A stretch of DNA of 60,000 nucleotides from Antedon mediterranea. Its lineage: Eukaryota; Echinodermata; Crinoidea; Comatulida; Antedonidae. A program made the position numbers and the translations under genes. The stretch is taken from NCBI RefSeq assembly GCF_964355755.1, contig NC_092670.1, positions 14,137,201 to 14,197,200 of the forward strand, in the 5' to 3' direction. Below, one piece after another: positions 23,001-31,059 of the stretch (position 1 is its first letter; every line of letters begins with the position of its first letter). Below the pieces are notes generated by a model. The model did not search any database. It worked only from the letters and a program-made list of their open reading frames with translations, and had not been told where the DNA came from.

Positions 23001-26000
23001 ATTGCCTTCTTTTACTTCTGATGCTGCATGATTTAACAGTAAACCCATTTCACGTTCAGATTTTGACATATATCCTATAACGTAAATTATACATGCATAT
23101 ACATTTGTAATATATTGAATATCCATATTAGCATTCCATGCTCTCAATAAGGAAGGATTATATTGATTTACCCACACATCTTGAGGGTTTCTCTTTATAA
23201 CAATTTTTTCCTCAGTAGCTACACAATTATTTGCTTTCTCAAATGCACTCTGTGTAATACCTAAACTTTGGAAAAGTTCTATTGCATTTTTATATGTTTC
23301 TTCATTAGTCACAGCATCTTTTACTGAGGTTAACAGCTCCATTGCTTGTTTATTGTCATCATTATCATCATTGTCTTTATCCACAATTGTAGGTCTCATA
23401 ACAAATGTATTTCCAGAAGGTTGTCTGGGAAAGTTAAATCTGCAATTTGTTCCCTTTTTTTTACATGATTTAGAATGTCTTTTACTGTGAATTTGCACAC
23501 TTTTAACAATTTCATTCAGTTCAGGATCTACAGTTTCACATGGCACAGCACAAGAAATATATTTATCAACAAAATTAATAACTTCATTATCTTTATCTGT
23601 ACCAAAAATAGGAGCATTTTCAACCCATACTAACATATGAACATGTGGACTTCCTCTCATTTGAAATTCAATTCGGTAAAAATAATCTACGACTTTACCA
23701 ATAGGCTGTGCTTCAGACAAAATTACATTTTTCAAAAAAGTATGAAAGCGTTTATCAAACATTCTGGCAACAGTCACTGGATTTGATTTCAACAAATTAC
23801 ATTTATCTGCCCATTCTAATTCTTCAATGTTTCTTTGGTCTCCAGACTGACTTAGCAATGTCGTCATTATTTCTTTCCAACGGAAATCAGCACTTGAGAA
23901 TGAAAGAAAGAATGTTGGTTTTCCAATCTGTCTAACCATTGCTATTATATCTTTTTGTGTAGCTTGCCAGTACGGTGGAGTTCCACGAATTTGTTTTAGA
24001 AATTTATAACCCCTATCAGATTTTAAAATCTCCTGAATTTTGGTAACATTTTTTAAATCGGATACAGTAACTTTGCTAAAATCATCTTTTTTACTTGACC
24101 CTTTTCGCAATGCAATGGAAATACTTGATAAAATTTGTTGAAGTTCATATAAAGATTGAGCATAAAATATGAATTCTGTATTTTGTGCAAACCTGTTATC
24201 TATATGCATTAATCTATTGTGAAAATAACGTCCAAGTGTTATTTTAACATCTCTCGTATCATGGAATGTTGGTTGTCCTGTTGGAAATAACACTGGAAAT
24301 GATTTTGCTTCATTGCTTTTATTACTTAACAATGCAATAGGACTATTATTTTCACATGGTGCACAACAAATTATGTCATTAAAATATTCATCAACCAAAT
24401 TCTGTCGCCTGTCAACAGGTTGAAGACTTGTATCAAAGGTAACACCACATAATCGATCTTCTACTTCTTCTTCTTTTTCTTCTTCTTCATTGTTTTCATC
24501 TTCATTAGTAGTTTCACTTTCGATGTAATCTTCAGATAAATAATTGTGCCATTCTTCATTAATAGCTATATCAAAATAGCACTTGTTATGATCTTGTAAA
24601 TATTTAAGAGCTTGAATAACATTGGCAGTGTTAACAAATTTATATTTGTAATAACCTTTGTAAGACAACTTTCGCTTCAATTTTACGGATATTAATTGAT
24701 CATCAACCTGTGGTCTAGGCAGCATTTTAACAGTTTCAATAGTATTTGAAGGTACACATACAACAGGTCCATGTATTCCATGCTGTCCACCTTTAGGTAA
24801 ATTCATTAATTTCATAAAAGGAATGTTTAATCCAATCAAATGCTGCTCTAAATTATTTAAACACCTGAGCTCAGGAGGAATATCGTGTAGTTGTAAATTG
24901 TTTGAATTGGCTTCTGCAGGAACTTTCCCGTTTAACATTTTCCTGTGGCATGTGAAACAAATCCATAAACAACACCTTGGTGATTCGACAAATTGACAAT
25001 GTTTATTACTTTCATTATTGCAAATATGCAAATACTTTTCATTTATACAAGCCTGATTTTTGTATTTAGCTTTGATGCACTTCATAACTTGATCTTTGAA
25101 TAACAATTTAAAGCAAACACAACAAACATATTCAGGACCACGAGAAACTGTTTTCTTGAAGTTTTCTAAAACAATATTAAAATTAGTGTTTTCTGTTTTG
25201 ATTTTTTCCCGATTTTTCATATTTTTCTTCATGATTTTTTTCCGGAACCCTTCATCACCATGATACTTTTCTGTAAATCTTTGCTTACACTTTTGCTTAC
25301 ACCTTTGACGGAATTTTAAATTACCTCGATATTTCTCAGCCAATTTTTGTTTACATTTTTGTCTAAATTTCAAATTACTCCTATACTTTTCTGCCAATTT
25401 GTCTTTGGATTTTTGTCTAAATTTCAAATTATTCCTATACTTTTCTGCCAATTCGTCTTTGCATTTTTGTCTAAATTTCAAATTACTCCGATACTTTTCA
25501 GCCAATTTTTCTTTACAGTTTTGTCTAAATTTCAAATTACTCCGATACTTCTCTGCCAATTTCTGCTTACAGTTTTGCCGAAATTTCAAATTATTCCGAT
25601 ACTTCTCTGCCAATTTATGCTTAAGGTTTTGTCGAAATCTAAAATTACTCCGATACTTTTCTGCCATTTTTTGGGTAAGGTTTTCTCTGAATTGTGAATT
25701 ATTACAATACTTCTCTGATAATATTTGCTTCAAATTTTGTCGAAATTGTGGATCATTGTGATACCTCTCCTTATTTCTTTGTTTATTATTTTGTATAGTT
25801 TTATGCCTAAACATTGTATCATTGTTGTATCGATTCTTTTTGGTTTCTTTTTTGGTTTTTCGGTAACCCAAATCAATGTTGTAGTTATGTTTAGCTTTAT
25901 TTCGTAACTTAACATTATATTCAGGTTTACATTTATACATTTTGTGTTGTCTTTCTCTGTTTTCCTTCCTCTTTTGGAATTTATAATCATCATCACCATA

Positions 26001-29000
26001 TCTTATTTTTTGTGCCTCTTTTACTTTGCGTTTTTTTTCCTCTCTGTATACAGAATCACTTTGATATTTGTTTCCGATTTCATTTGTTTCTTTTGAATTA
26101 TTGTTTTCTTCTCTTTCCCGTTTAATTCTTTGTCGATTCTTTTCTCTTTCTTTTTTAATTCTATAAGATTGTTTTCGTTTTCTGCTCAATATTTTTACTC
26201 TGCTTTCTGAACAAGGTTTTTCAACAGTTTTACTCTGTTTGTGTTTTGGTTCTATATCTTCAAATGGTTCTTTTTCCGTTTGCTTTCGTTTCTTTGTTGT
26301 AGAATCCTTTACCAAAAAATTCGCCTCTGTTTTTGAGAGTTTATTGTGGGATGTCACATTCATATCAACTTGTCCTGTTGTTTCCTGAACATTATTTTGA
26401 CTCACATTGACAGATTCTACTACATTAAAATGCACATTCATGGTGTACAAAATATATATACCATTGTCAGTTGTAACATAATCTATTCTTCCCGGCTTTT
26501 TAGCAGAAAACAATTGCCACGTTAAAATTTGATCATTAAATGAATAAATATCTGTATTAAGCAAGTTTGCCATTGCACTTATTTCAGTATTGGATGCCCA
26601 CGTTCCATTATCCATTACTCTTTTTTTAAACACATATTCCTTAACTGATCTATATTCGTGACTAAATGTATTAATAAATAAGTCATCAGTTTCCAATAAA
26701 TGATTAGTAATTGCTCTTCTTAAAAGTAAATGATTATCTTCAGTCCCAGAAATAATGTATGAAATTGCACGATAAAAACAATTACCATCACCTGTAATAT
26801 TTGTAATTTGAAGAGGATGTCCAATCTGACTAGCTCTGTTAATACCAGAATTCCTATCGGTATGTTCACAACGGATGCCTACTTCATTACACATGTTTTT
26901 CTTTTGTGTTTCTGAGATAGGAATAAATTTAAAATTCTTGTCAGGTCTTTCTCCATACTGAACATTAACAATTTCAATATCACTATCACTTTGCCATCCA
27001 TTACTTGATGAGACATGACCTTCTTTATTATGTTTTTGGCCTTTAACATTAGAATCAATATTTTTTTCTGGTAATCTTGTACTACATTTATACTGATAAG
27101 ACGTACTAGGTTCATCAATATCGACATTTCCCAAGTTGCTTTGTTCACAATTATCATCGAGCACAGAAGCGGAACATAAAATCATAGACTTATTTTCAAT
27201 ATTTACACCGGTCAGTTCAAACTCGGTTTCATGTAAATTACAGTTCATTGACCTTGCTAATCTAATACAATATTCGTACACACCTTGCCAAGATGTACTG
27301 TAAAGTAAAATACTCTTTCCATGCTCACTAACACAACCAAATCGATCTCTTGCATGTGGATCAAATATAAGAAATCCATTTACACGTTTGATAATAGAAA
27401 ATGTGCTTCTGTTGAAATTCATAAAAAATGCATCATGTTGGTGTAATTCTTGTTCAAGAGCTTGGTTTAATGACAAGGCTCCATATTCAGCCATAAATTC
27501 GATATTTCCATCTATTATGCCAAAAACTGATTCTTTTGGAGATATTACAAATGTGTTATCCAAGATATCCAATTCTTTGGGCAGTTCAGAAATCATCAAA
27601 AGGTCCTCATGCATAGTGGAATCTTTCTGAATGTAACGGTACAACTCATTTCCAAGAGTCAATATTGTATCAAGGTCTTTGGTGTAAAAATCATTTCCAT
27701 TCCTCTTTGTAGAATAAAGAATAGCTACAAGACTATTTGCAACACACTGTTTACCACTTGCAAAGCCAAATCTATAATTCCCTTGATTAAAATTACCCTG
27801 TGCTACAGTTATATTTTCATTACTATTATATACTTGTAATTCATTTATTGATTGTGTTTTCTGCCTATTTCGTGTATTTTTTTGTTTTGGTACATCATAG
27901 ATTATCAATTCTTCCGAAAAATTATTTTTTGTTAAAACTTCAATATCCAGATCGATAGTATGTTGGTCACATTTAGGTTTAGTATGGGACCTAATTTTTT
28001 CAGTCACTGCTTCTTTGCATCCGTCATCAATTATCAATACTTCATTTTCCTCAAATTCACAACTTGCACATGTTTGATTTTTATGATCTGTACCATTACA
28101 ATCAATTATTCTACTTCTGTCATTCATTTTGCTATTATTTTGTGCTTTCGCATCGTCAGTCGCTGTGTTGTCGTTTTCTACAGTACATTCTATTTTAAAA
28201 TCCTCGTCAGTTTTCGTTTCAGAATTGTCATTATTACCCATGTTCTTTATATCTTTCATAGTATCGCAATCATTCTTTAAATTCACATTACCTTGTGCTT
28301 TTTTGTTATCAATCTTCTTAGTTTTGACAAAACGACCTTTGTTATTTCGTAAACGTTTCGAACCACCACCTGATTGTTGTTGTATTCCGTTTGTTACTTT
28401 TGTATTTTTCAAAACATCACACATAGGCCTACCACTGTCGTCAAATATTGTTTGTGAATTTCCCAATACATTCGTTTTAGAATTTTCTTTGTTGTATTCT
28501 CTGTAAGTATTTGTATTCATATTCCATTCCATTTTGTTATTATTTCGTCTTTCATAGAAATCTTTTACACCTTTGCCAATATATTTTACACCTGGTTCTA
28601 AACTTATACCATTTATAACGGGCTTTCTCCTTTTCTTATTTCCTCTATTTTTACATCTTTTTTTTTTGTTGTCGGTTCTTTTCTTTGATCTTACTCTCAT
28701 CCAATCACTACCAAGTAAATCTTCACTTCCTGTTTGTTGACATTTTAATTTGGCATTATTACAACGTTTTTCTTTATTTTTCGTTAATTCTGGAAAGTCT
28801 GCAGTGACAGATTCATCAGGTTCTAGAATCGTATATCTATTGAAATGACAGGGAATACCTATTTCACCCAACATGTTATTAACAAAATTACTATTCCCAC
28901 ACATTGAACAAATCCAAATTACCCTGGAATTACATAGTTTGTCTTCAAAAACATCTCTTACACATTTCACATGAAAATATTGACTACAACAGTCACATGT

Positions 29001-29411
29001 TATGCAATTGTCGTCTACTTTCACTTCAATATTACAGAAATCGCATGTATCATCAAACTCTGAAGTGACCTCTGTACCATAAGATAATATGTTTATGATA
29101 TCATCAATTATTCCTTTAAATTCAGTTGTATCTTTCATAAATTCACAATTGACATTACCTGTATCATCATTTCTGTCGTCTTTGACATTCTCAGTTGAAC
29201 AGCATTCATCAAGTAGGTCCAAGATGTCATTAACAACTATTTTAAATTCTGCTGTCTTATCCATAACTCCATTATTAACATTACCAGTTGTATTGACAAA
29301 AATCTGCTTTTTACTTGTAACTTCTTTATTCACATTCTTACACAAATAAATTATCATTGTAAAGATAATCAACAAAAAGATACCAACTAATGTTATGAAT
29401 TCCATATCCAT
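20094..29411 (-). CDS. Helentron polyprotein: PHD, two DUB-like proteases, HUH Rep, PIF1 helicase, EEP endonuclease
   Basis: This intact 3105-residue ORF should drive rolling-circle transposition in the nucleus. The ATG is the first after an in-frame TGA two codons upstream. Approximate order: hydrophobic helix 6-24; PHD-type Cys/His cluster 119-175 (CDFCNIEV ... WICSMCGN); lysine-rich region; protease-like domain 536-723 resembling the herpesvirus tegument C76 type (GKQCVANSL, FDPHAR); OTU cysteine protease 862-1000 (GDGNCFYRA, later NVHFNVV); basic region with about ten 21-residue repeats (EKYRSNLKFRQ) 1144-1390; Cys-rich segment and DUF6570-like region 1425-1624; acidic stretch; Helitron Rep 1700-2120 with HVHMLVW near 1920 and the paired tyrosines YVIGYMSK near 2107; PIF1 helicase 2427-2860 with GGAGTGKS, VIIDEISM, GDFYQLPPV, ACTVHKVQG and YVALSRV; endonuclease/exonuclease/phosphatase domain 2887-3103 with TETWLN and GDFNEN. 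The usual SDH of the last domain reads SYH. Rep, helicase and endonuclease calls are firm; the C76-like call is moderate. Confidence 0.93.
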   Translation of the reverse strand: MDMEFITLVGIFLLIIFTMIIYLCKNVNKEVTSKKQIFVNTTGNVNNGVMDKTAEFKIVVNDILDLLDECCSTENVKDDRNDDTGNVNCEFMKDTTEFKGIIDDIINILSYGTEVTSEFDDTCDFCNIEVKVDDNCITCDCCSQYFHVKCVRDVFEDKLCNSRVIWICSMCGNSNFVNNMLGEIGIPCHFNRYTILEPDESVTADFPELTKNKEKRCNNAKLKCQQTGSEDLLGSDWMRVRSKKRTDNKKKRCKNRGNKKRRKPVINGISLEPGVKYIGKGVKDFYERRNNNKMEWNMNTNTYREYNKENSKTNVLGNSQTIFDDSGRPMCDVLKNTKVTNGIQQQSGGGSKRLRNNKGRFVKTKKIDNKKAQGNVNLKNDCDTMKDIKNMGNNDNSETKTDEDFKIECTVENDNTATDDAKAQNNSKMNDRSRIIDCNGTDHKNQTCASCEFEENEVLIIDDGCKEAVTEKIRSHTKPKCDQHTIDLDIEVLTKNNFSEELIIYDVPKQKNTRNRQKTQSINELQVYNSNENITVAQGNFNQGNYRFGFASGKQCVANSLVAILYSTKRNGNDFYTKDLDTILTLGNELYRYIQKDSTMHEDLLMISELPKELDILDNTFVISPKESVFGIIDGNIEFMAEYGALSLNQALEQELHQHDAFFMNFNRSTFSIIKRVNGFLIFDPHARDRFGCVSEHGKSILLYSTSWQGVYEYCIRLARSMNCNLHETEFELTGVNIENKSMILCSASVLDDNCEQSNLGNVDIDEPSTSYQYKCSTRLPEKNIDSNVKGQKHNKEGHVSSSNGWQSDSDIEIVNVQYGERPDKNFKFIPISETQKKNMCNEVGIRCEHTDRNSGINRASQIGHPLQITNITGDGNCFYRAISYIISGTEDNHLLLRRAITNHLLETDDLFINTFSHEYRSVKEYVFKKRVMDNGTWASNTEISAMANLLNTDIYSFNDQILTWQLFSAKKPGRIDYVTTDNGIYILYTMNVHFNVVESVNVSQNNVQETTGQVDMNVTSHNKLSKTEANFLVKDSTTKKRKQTEKEPFEDIEPKHKQSKTVEKPCSESRVKILSRKRKQSYRIKKEREKNRQRIKREREENNNSKETNEIGNKYQSDSVYREEKKRKVKEAQKIRYGDDDYKFQKRKENRERQHKMYKCKPEYNVKLRNKAKHNYNIDLGYRKTKKETKKNRYNNDTMFRHKTIQNNKQRNKERYHNDPQFRQNLKQILSEKYCNNSQFRENLTQKMAEKYRSNFRFRQNLKHKLAEKYRNNLKFRQNCKQKLAEKYRSNLKFRQNCKEKLAEKYRSNLKFRQKCKDELAEKYRNNLKFRQKSKDKLAEKYRSNLKFRQKCKQKLAEKYRGNLKFRQRCKQKCKQRFTEKYHGDEGFRKKIMKKNMKNREKIKTENTNFNIVLENFKKTVSRGPEYVCCVCFKLLFKDQVMKCIKAKYKNQACINEKYLHICNNESNKHCQFVESPRCCLWICFTCHRKMLNGKVPAEANSNNLQLHDIPPELRCLNNLEQHLIGLNIPFMKLMNLPKGGQHGIHGPVVCVPSNTIETVKMLPRPQVDDQLISVKLKRKLSYKGYYKYKFVNTANVIQALKYLQDHNKCYFDIAINEEWHNYLSEDYIESETTNEDENNEEEEKEEEVEDRLCGVTFDTSLQPVDRRQNLVDEYFNDIICCAPCENNSPIALLSNKSNEAKSFPVLFPTGQPTFHDTRDVKITLGRYFHNRLMHIDNRFAQNTEFIFYAQSLYELQQILSSISIALRKGSSKKDDFSKVTVSDLKNVTKIQEILKSDRGYKFLKQIRGTPPYWQATQKDIIAMVRQIGKPTFFLSFSSADFRWKEIMTTLLSQSGDQRNIEELEWADKCNLLKSNPVTVARMFDKRFHTFLKNVILSEAQPIGKVVDYFYRIEFQMRGSPHVHMLVWVENAPIFGTDKDNEVINFVDKYISCAVPCETVDPELNEIVKSVQIHSKRHSKSCKKKGTNCRFNFPRQPSGNTFVMRPTIVDKDNDDNDDNKQAMELLTSVKDAVTNEETYKNAIELFQSLGITQSAFEKANNCVATEEKIVIKRNPQDVWVNQYNPSLLRAWNANMDIQYITNVYACIIYVIGYMSKSEREMGLLLNHAASEVKEGNEDARQSLRKLGNVYMNNREVSAQESIYRVCSLRLKECSRKVEFIPVGPNPVRMSLPLSVIKNKEDDDVSAWLPNKIDKYKARPNSSEFNKMCLAKFCSEYRILSSSEMKGNKQKKNVFQLKKQLGFIQKRTRTSNAIVRYPRFPMDTAPEKYFLSILQLFLPFRKDEQLKPPNFETYEQFHEEGCVKLCDCQLQTVKSIVHGNMEQYEKSADDVEEAQECLSKFGPQEDAWSLLCPESEKERLDNPKPNVEVDDEEDEFFIPDFGIQKNHTSKVESNSSNIPRPELNKMIRSLNEKQQHIFYKTRQWCLDKANGKKPEAFYTFITGGAGTGKSHLVNCIYNEATRILGKIMENPDDLSILKLAPTGIAAYNIKGQTIHSALSIPINISLPYQPLGEEKISALRNQLRQLQIVIIDEISMVNQRLLWYIHGRLRQIKQVRNDSPFGNISVIAVGDFYQLPPVMGSSLYKDTLESSLWLDNFKQIQLDQIMRQKEDKEFALLLNKLRTKEKHDCLSDNDLFVLKSRETGEECEDAVHIYPRNKQVDEWNKKMLHKICTDIVCIEAEDSVVNAKKQSKICDKPRNSRQTSLLNYLWIALNARVMLIKNVDVKKGLTNGCMGHVYEIVKPNNNAKPVSIKVKFDNNEIGVQAIEMFKESMGNKYSRKQFPLKLAYACTVHKVQGLTMNEAVVCLKNTFAPGQAYVALSRVTSISGLTIEHLNPNLIYCDPNIKKCLNNMDSYVQCENQGHDSDSKFSIMLHNIQGLKQHFADLQCNDLFMNSSIICLTETWLNKDEDVFEVNIQPYKLYHQARYDSYSNRNDLSSKLKNQAHGGVAVYTKNTFSSRLNIPNYDIEAVSFLITSPISVSVSVIYRPPSYDINQFCQNLRKYLEELQKVSTKCILMGDFNENLFKQSSRVKNLMSENEYRQHVTCSTTENNTLIDHVYSKGLDSVQAEVIPIYYSYHEAIHIKF

Positions 29412-30473
29412 TATTCAAAATTTGTATAAGAAACAAACCTACAAATTTCTTCAAATTAATAAACTTTGTATTCTGCAATTCCAATGAATATTACAATTAA
29501 GTTCTTTTTATCAATTCAAGAAATCCTTGCTAAAACAAAATAAATTATTAAAATTCCAAAAACAATTCAATTATATATTGTCTTTTGTTTCTATGATTTT
29601 TAATTTTTGTCCTAATTTTTTTTCTTTTAATATATTTTTTTTTTGTCTGCTTTTTTTTCAATAGTTCAATTATACAATTTCACTGAATAAAAAAATTAGC
29701 TTCTGCTTAATATTGGCTTAATGAAATACTATTTAATATTATTATAAATATTATTTTAAACTTCTCTTTAATACTTGGTTGTGCTAAATAGTTTCAGATT
29801 CTAATTTTTATTCTTTTTACAATTCTACTTAATAACAGATTCAAATAAAAGTGATCTTTAAATCTTCTTTAATTAATTCTTTTGTAATAAACTCTGTTTA
29901 ATATTTATTTCTTTATAATAAGCTTCTGTTTTATTCTTCAAACTTTTGTTTGTATAATCAAACTTTAACTTTACACTTTTGCTTTTGCAAAAATGGTTTT
30001 GTAATAAACTTTTGTTTATTAGTTGTTTCCTTGTGATTAACTTCTGTTATCTTCAAGGTTTTACACTTTTGCTTTTGCAAAAATGGTTTTGTAATAAACT
30101 TTTGTTTATTAGTTGTTTCCTTGTGATTAACTTCTGTTATCTTCAAGGTTTGACACTTTTGCTTTTGCAAAAATGGTTTTGTAATAAACTTTTGTTTATT
30201 AGTTGTTTCCTTGTGATTAACTTTTGTTATCTTCAAGGTTTTACACTTTTGCTTTTGCAAAAATGGTTTGTAATAAACTTTTGTTTATTAGTTTTTCCTT
30301 GTGATAAACTTCTGTTTACTTCAAGGTTTTACTGAATGTTTCAAAGATACTTTTAAAAAATGTTTAAAAAGAAATTGTGCATAAATATTAAAATTCGGTA
30401 ACCCCTCGTAGAAACTCTCTTTGGAGAGTGGATCTTTTTCTAAAGACCCGGATCTCTTCTGAGATCCAGTGGG
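29412..30473 (-). promoter_or_regulatory. Presumed 5' leader of the Helentron gene
   Basis: About 1 kb lies between the TATA box and the ATG. It is AT-rich and contains four 90-bp repeats and two perfect small hairpins (30414-30429, arms ACTCTC/GAGAGT; 30450-30467, arms GGATCTC/GAGATCC). Transcription is inferred. Confidence 0.4.
29972..30330 (-). repeat. 90-bp tandem repeat, four copies
   Basis: Each copy contains CTTTTGCTTTTGCAAAAATGG and TTATTAGTTGTTTCCTTG or close variants. The first three are nearly identical and the fourth has small deletions. Because 90 is divisible by three, both strands stay open (minus: QKQKCKTLKITEVNHKETTN; plus: LLLQKWFCNKLLFIS); coding is not supported. Confidence 0.9.
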
Positions 30474-30481
30474 TTTATATA
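30474..30481 (-). promoter_or_regulatory. Candidate TATA box of the Helentron gene
   Basis: TATATAAA on the minus strand lies in CTTATATAAACCC, about 1.06 kb upstream of the ATG. The more G/C-rich hairpin segment begins just downstream, where initiation would fall. No experimental support. Confidence 0.4.
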
Positions 30482-31059
30482 AGACAGTCACCTACAATAA
30501 AAGAAAAAAAAAAGAGTTAGTTATTAATTTTAAGATACACTGTACAGTACTAAGAATTACAGTCAAACAATTATAAATTGAATCAGTAGATAAATCAGTG
30601 TTTTTACAAATACCTAAATAATAATATACACATCCCCCCTGTGGAATGTAACATGATCTATTGGGCCTAGCAAAACAAATTAGGACCAACTCATTACTAA
30701 ATTCAGGATAGACCCATTTTATAAAATTGCAAATTTATGTCTGGAGAAACTGACCACCACATTTATGTTAAAAAGGATGATTGTCCCAAATTTTGAAGTA
30801 AATTGTGATAATATATTTGTGACTTTGGTTTATACAATATAAATAAATCACTATAGAAGATATTTTGACCTAAAAATATGTCAAAACTTCATTACATGGA
30901 ATGTGTCGGAAACAAATTCTTTCATAACAATTTCACCTTCAAAATTAATCTGAAAATAGGTTTAATTATTCAATGTTCTAATAAAATAGAATTTTATACA
31001 CAAAAATATTTGGTCACTCAGTATAGTAAATTTAAAAACAACACATGTTTATCAATTAT
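30482..31059. other. Spacer upstream of the candidate promoter
   Basis: AT-rich sequence without a recognised gene. It separates the TATA box from the 350-bp array and may hold promoter-proximal elements. Confidence 0.4.

Noticed and set aside
25347-25761. Two overlapping + strand ORFs of 116 and 120 codons with internal repeats
   Set aside because: They are antisense shadows of the 21-residue repeats in the Helentron ORF.
29958-30335. Protein-coding gene in the 90-bp repeats
   Set aside because: Openness on both strands follows from the period being divisible by three; there is no recognisable domain.
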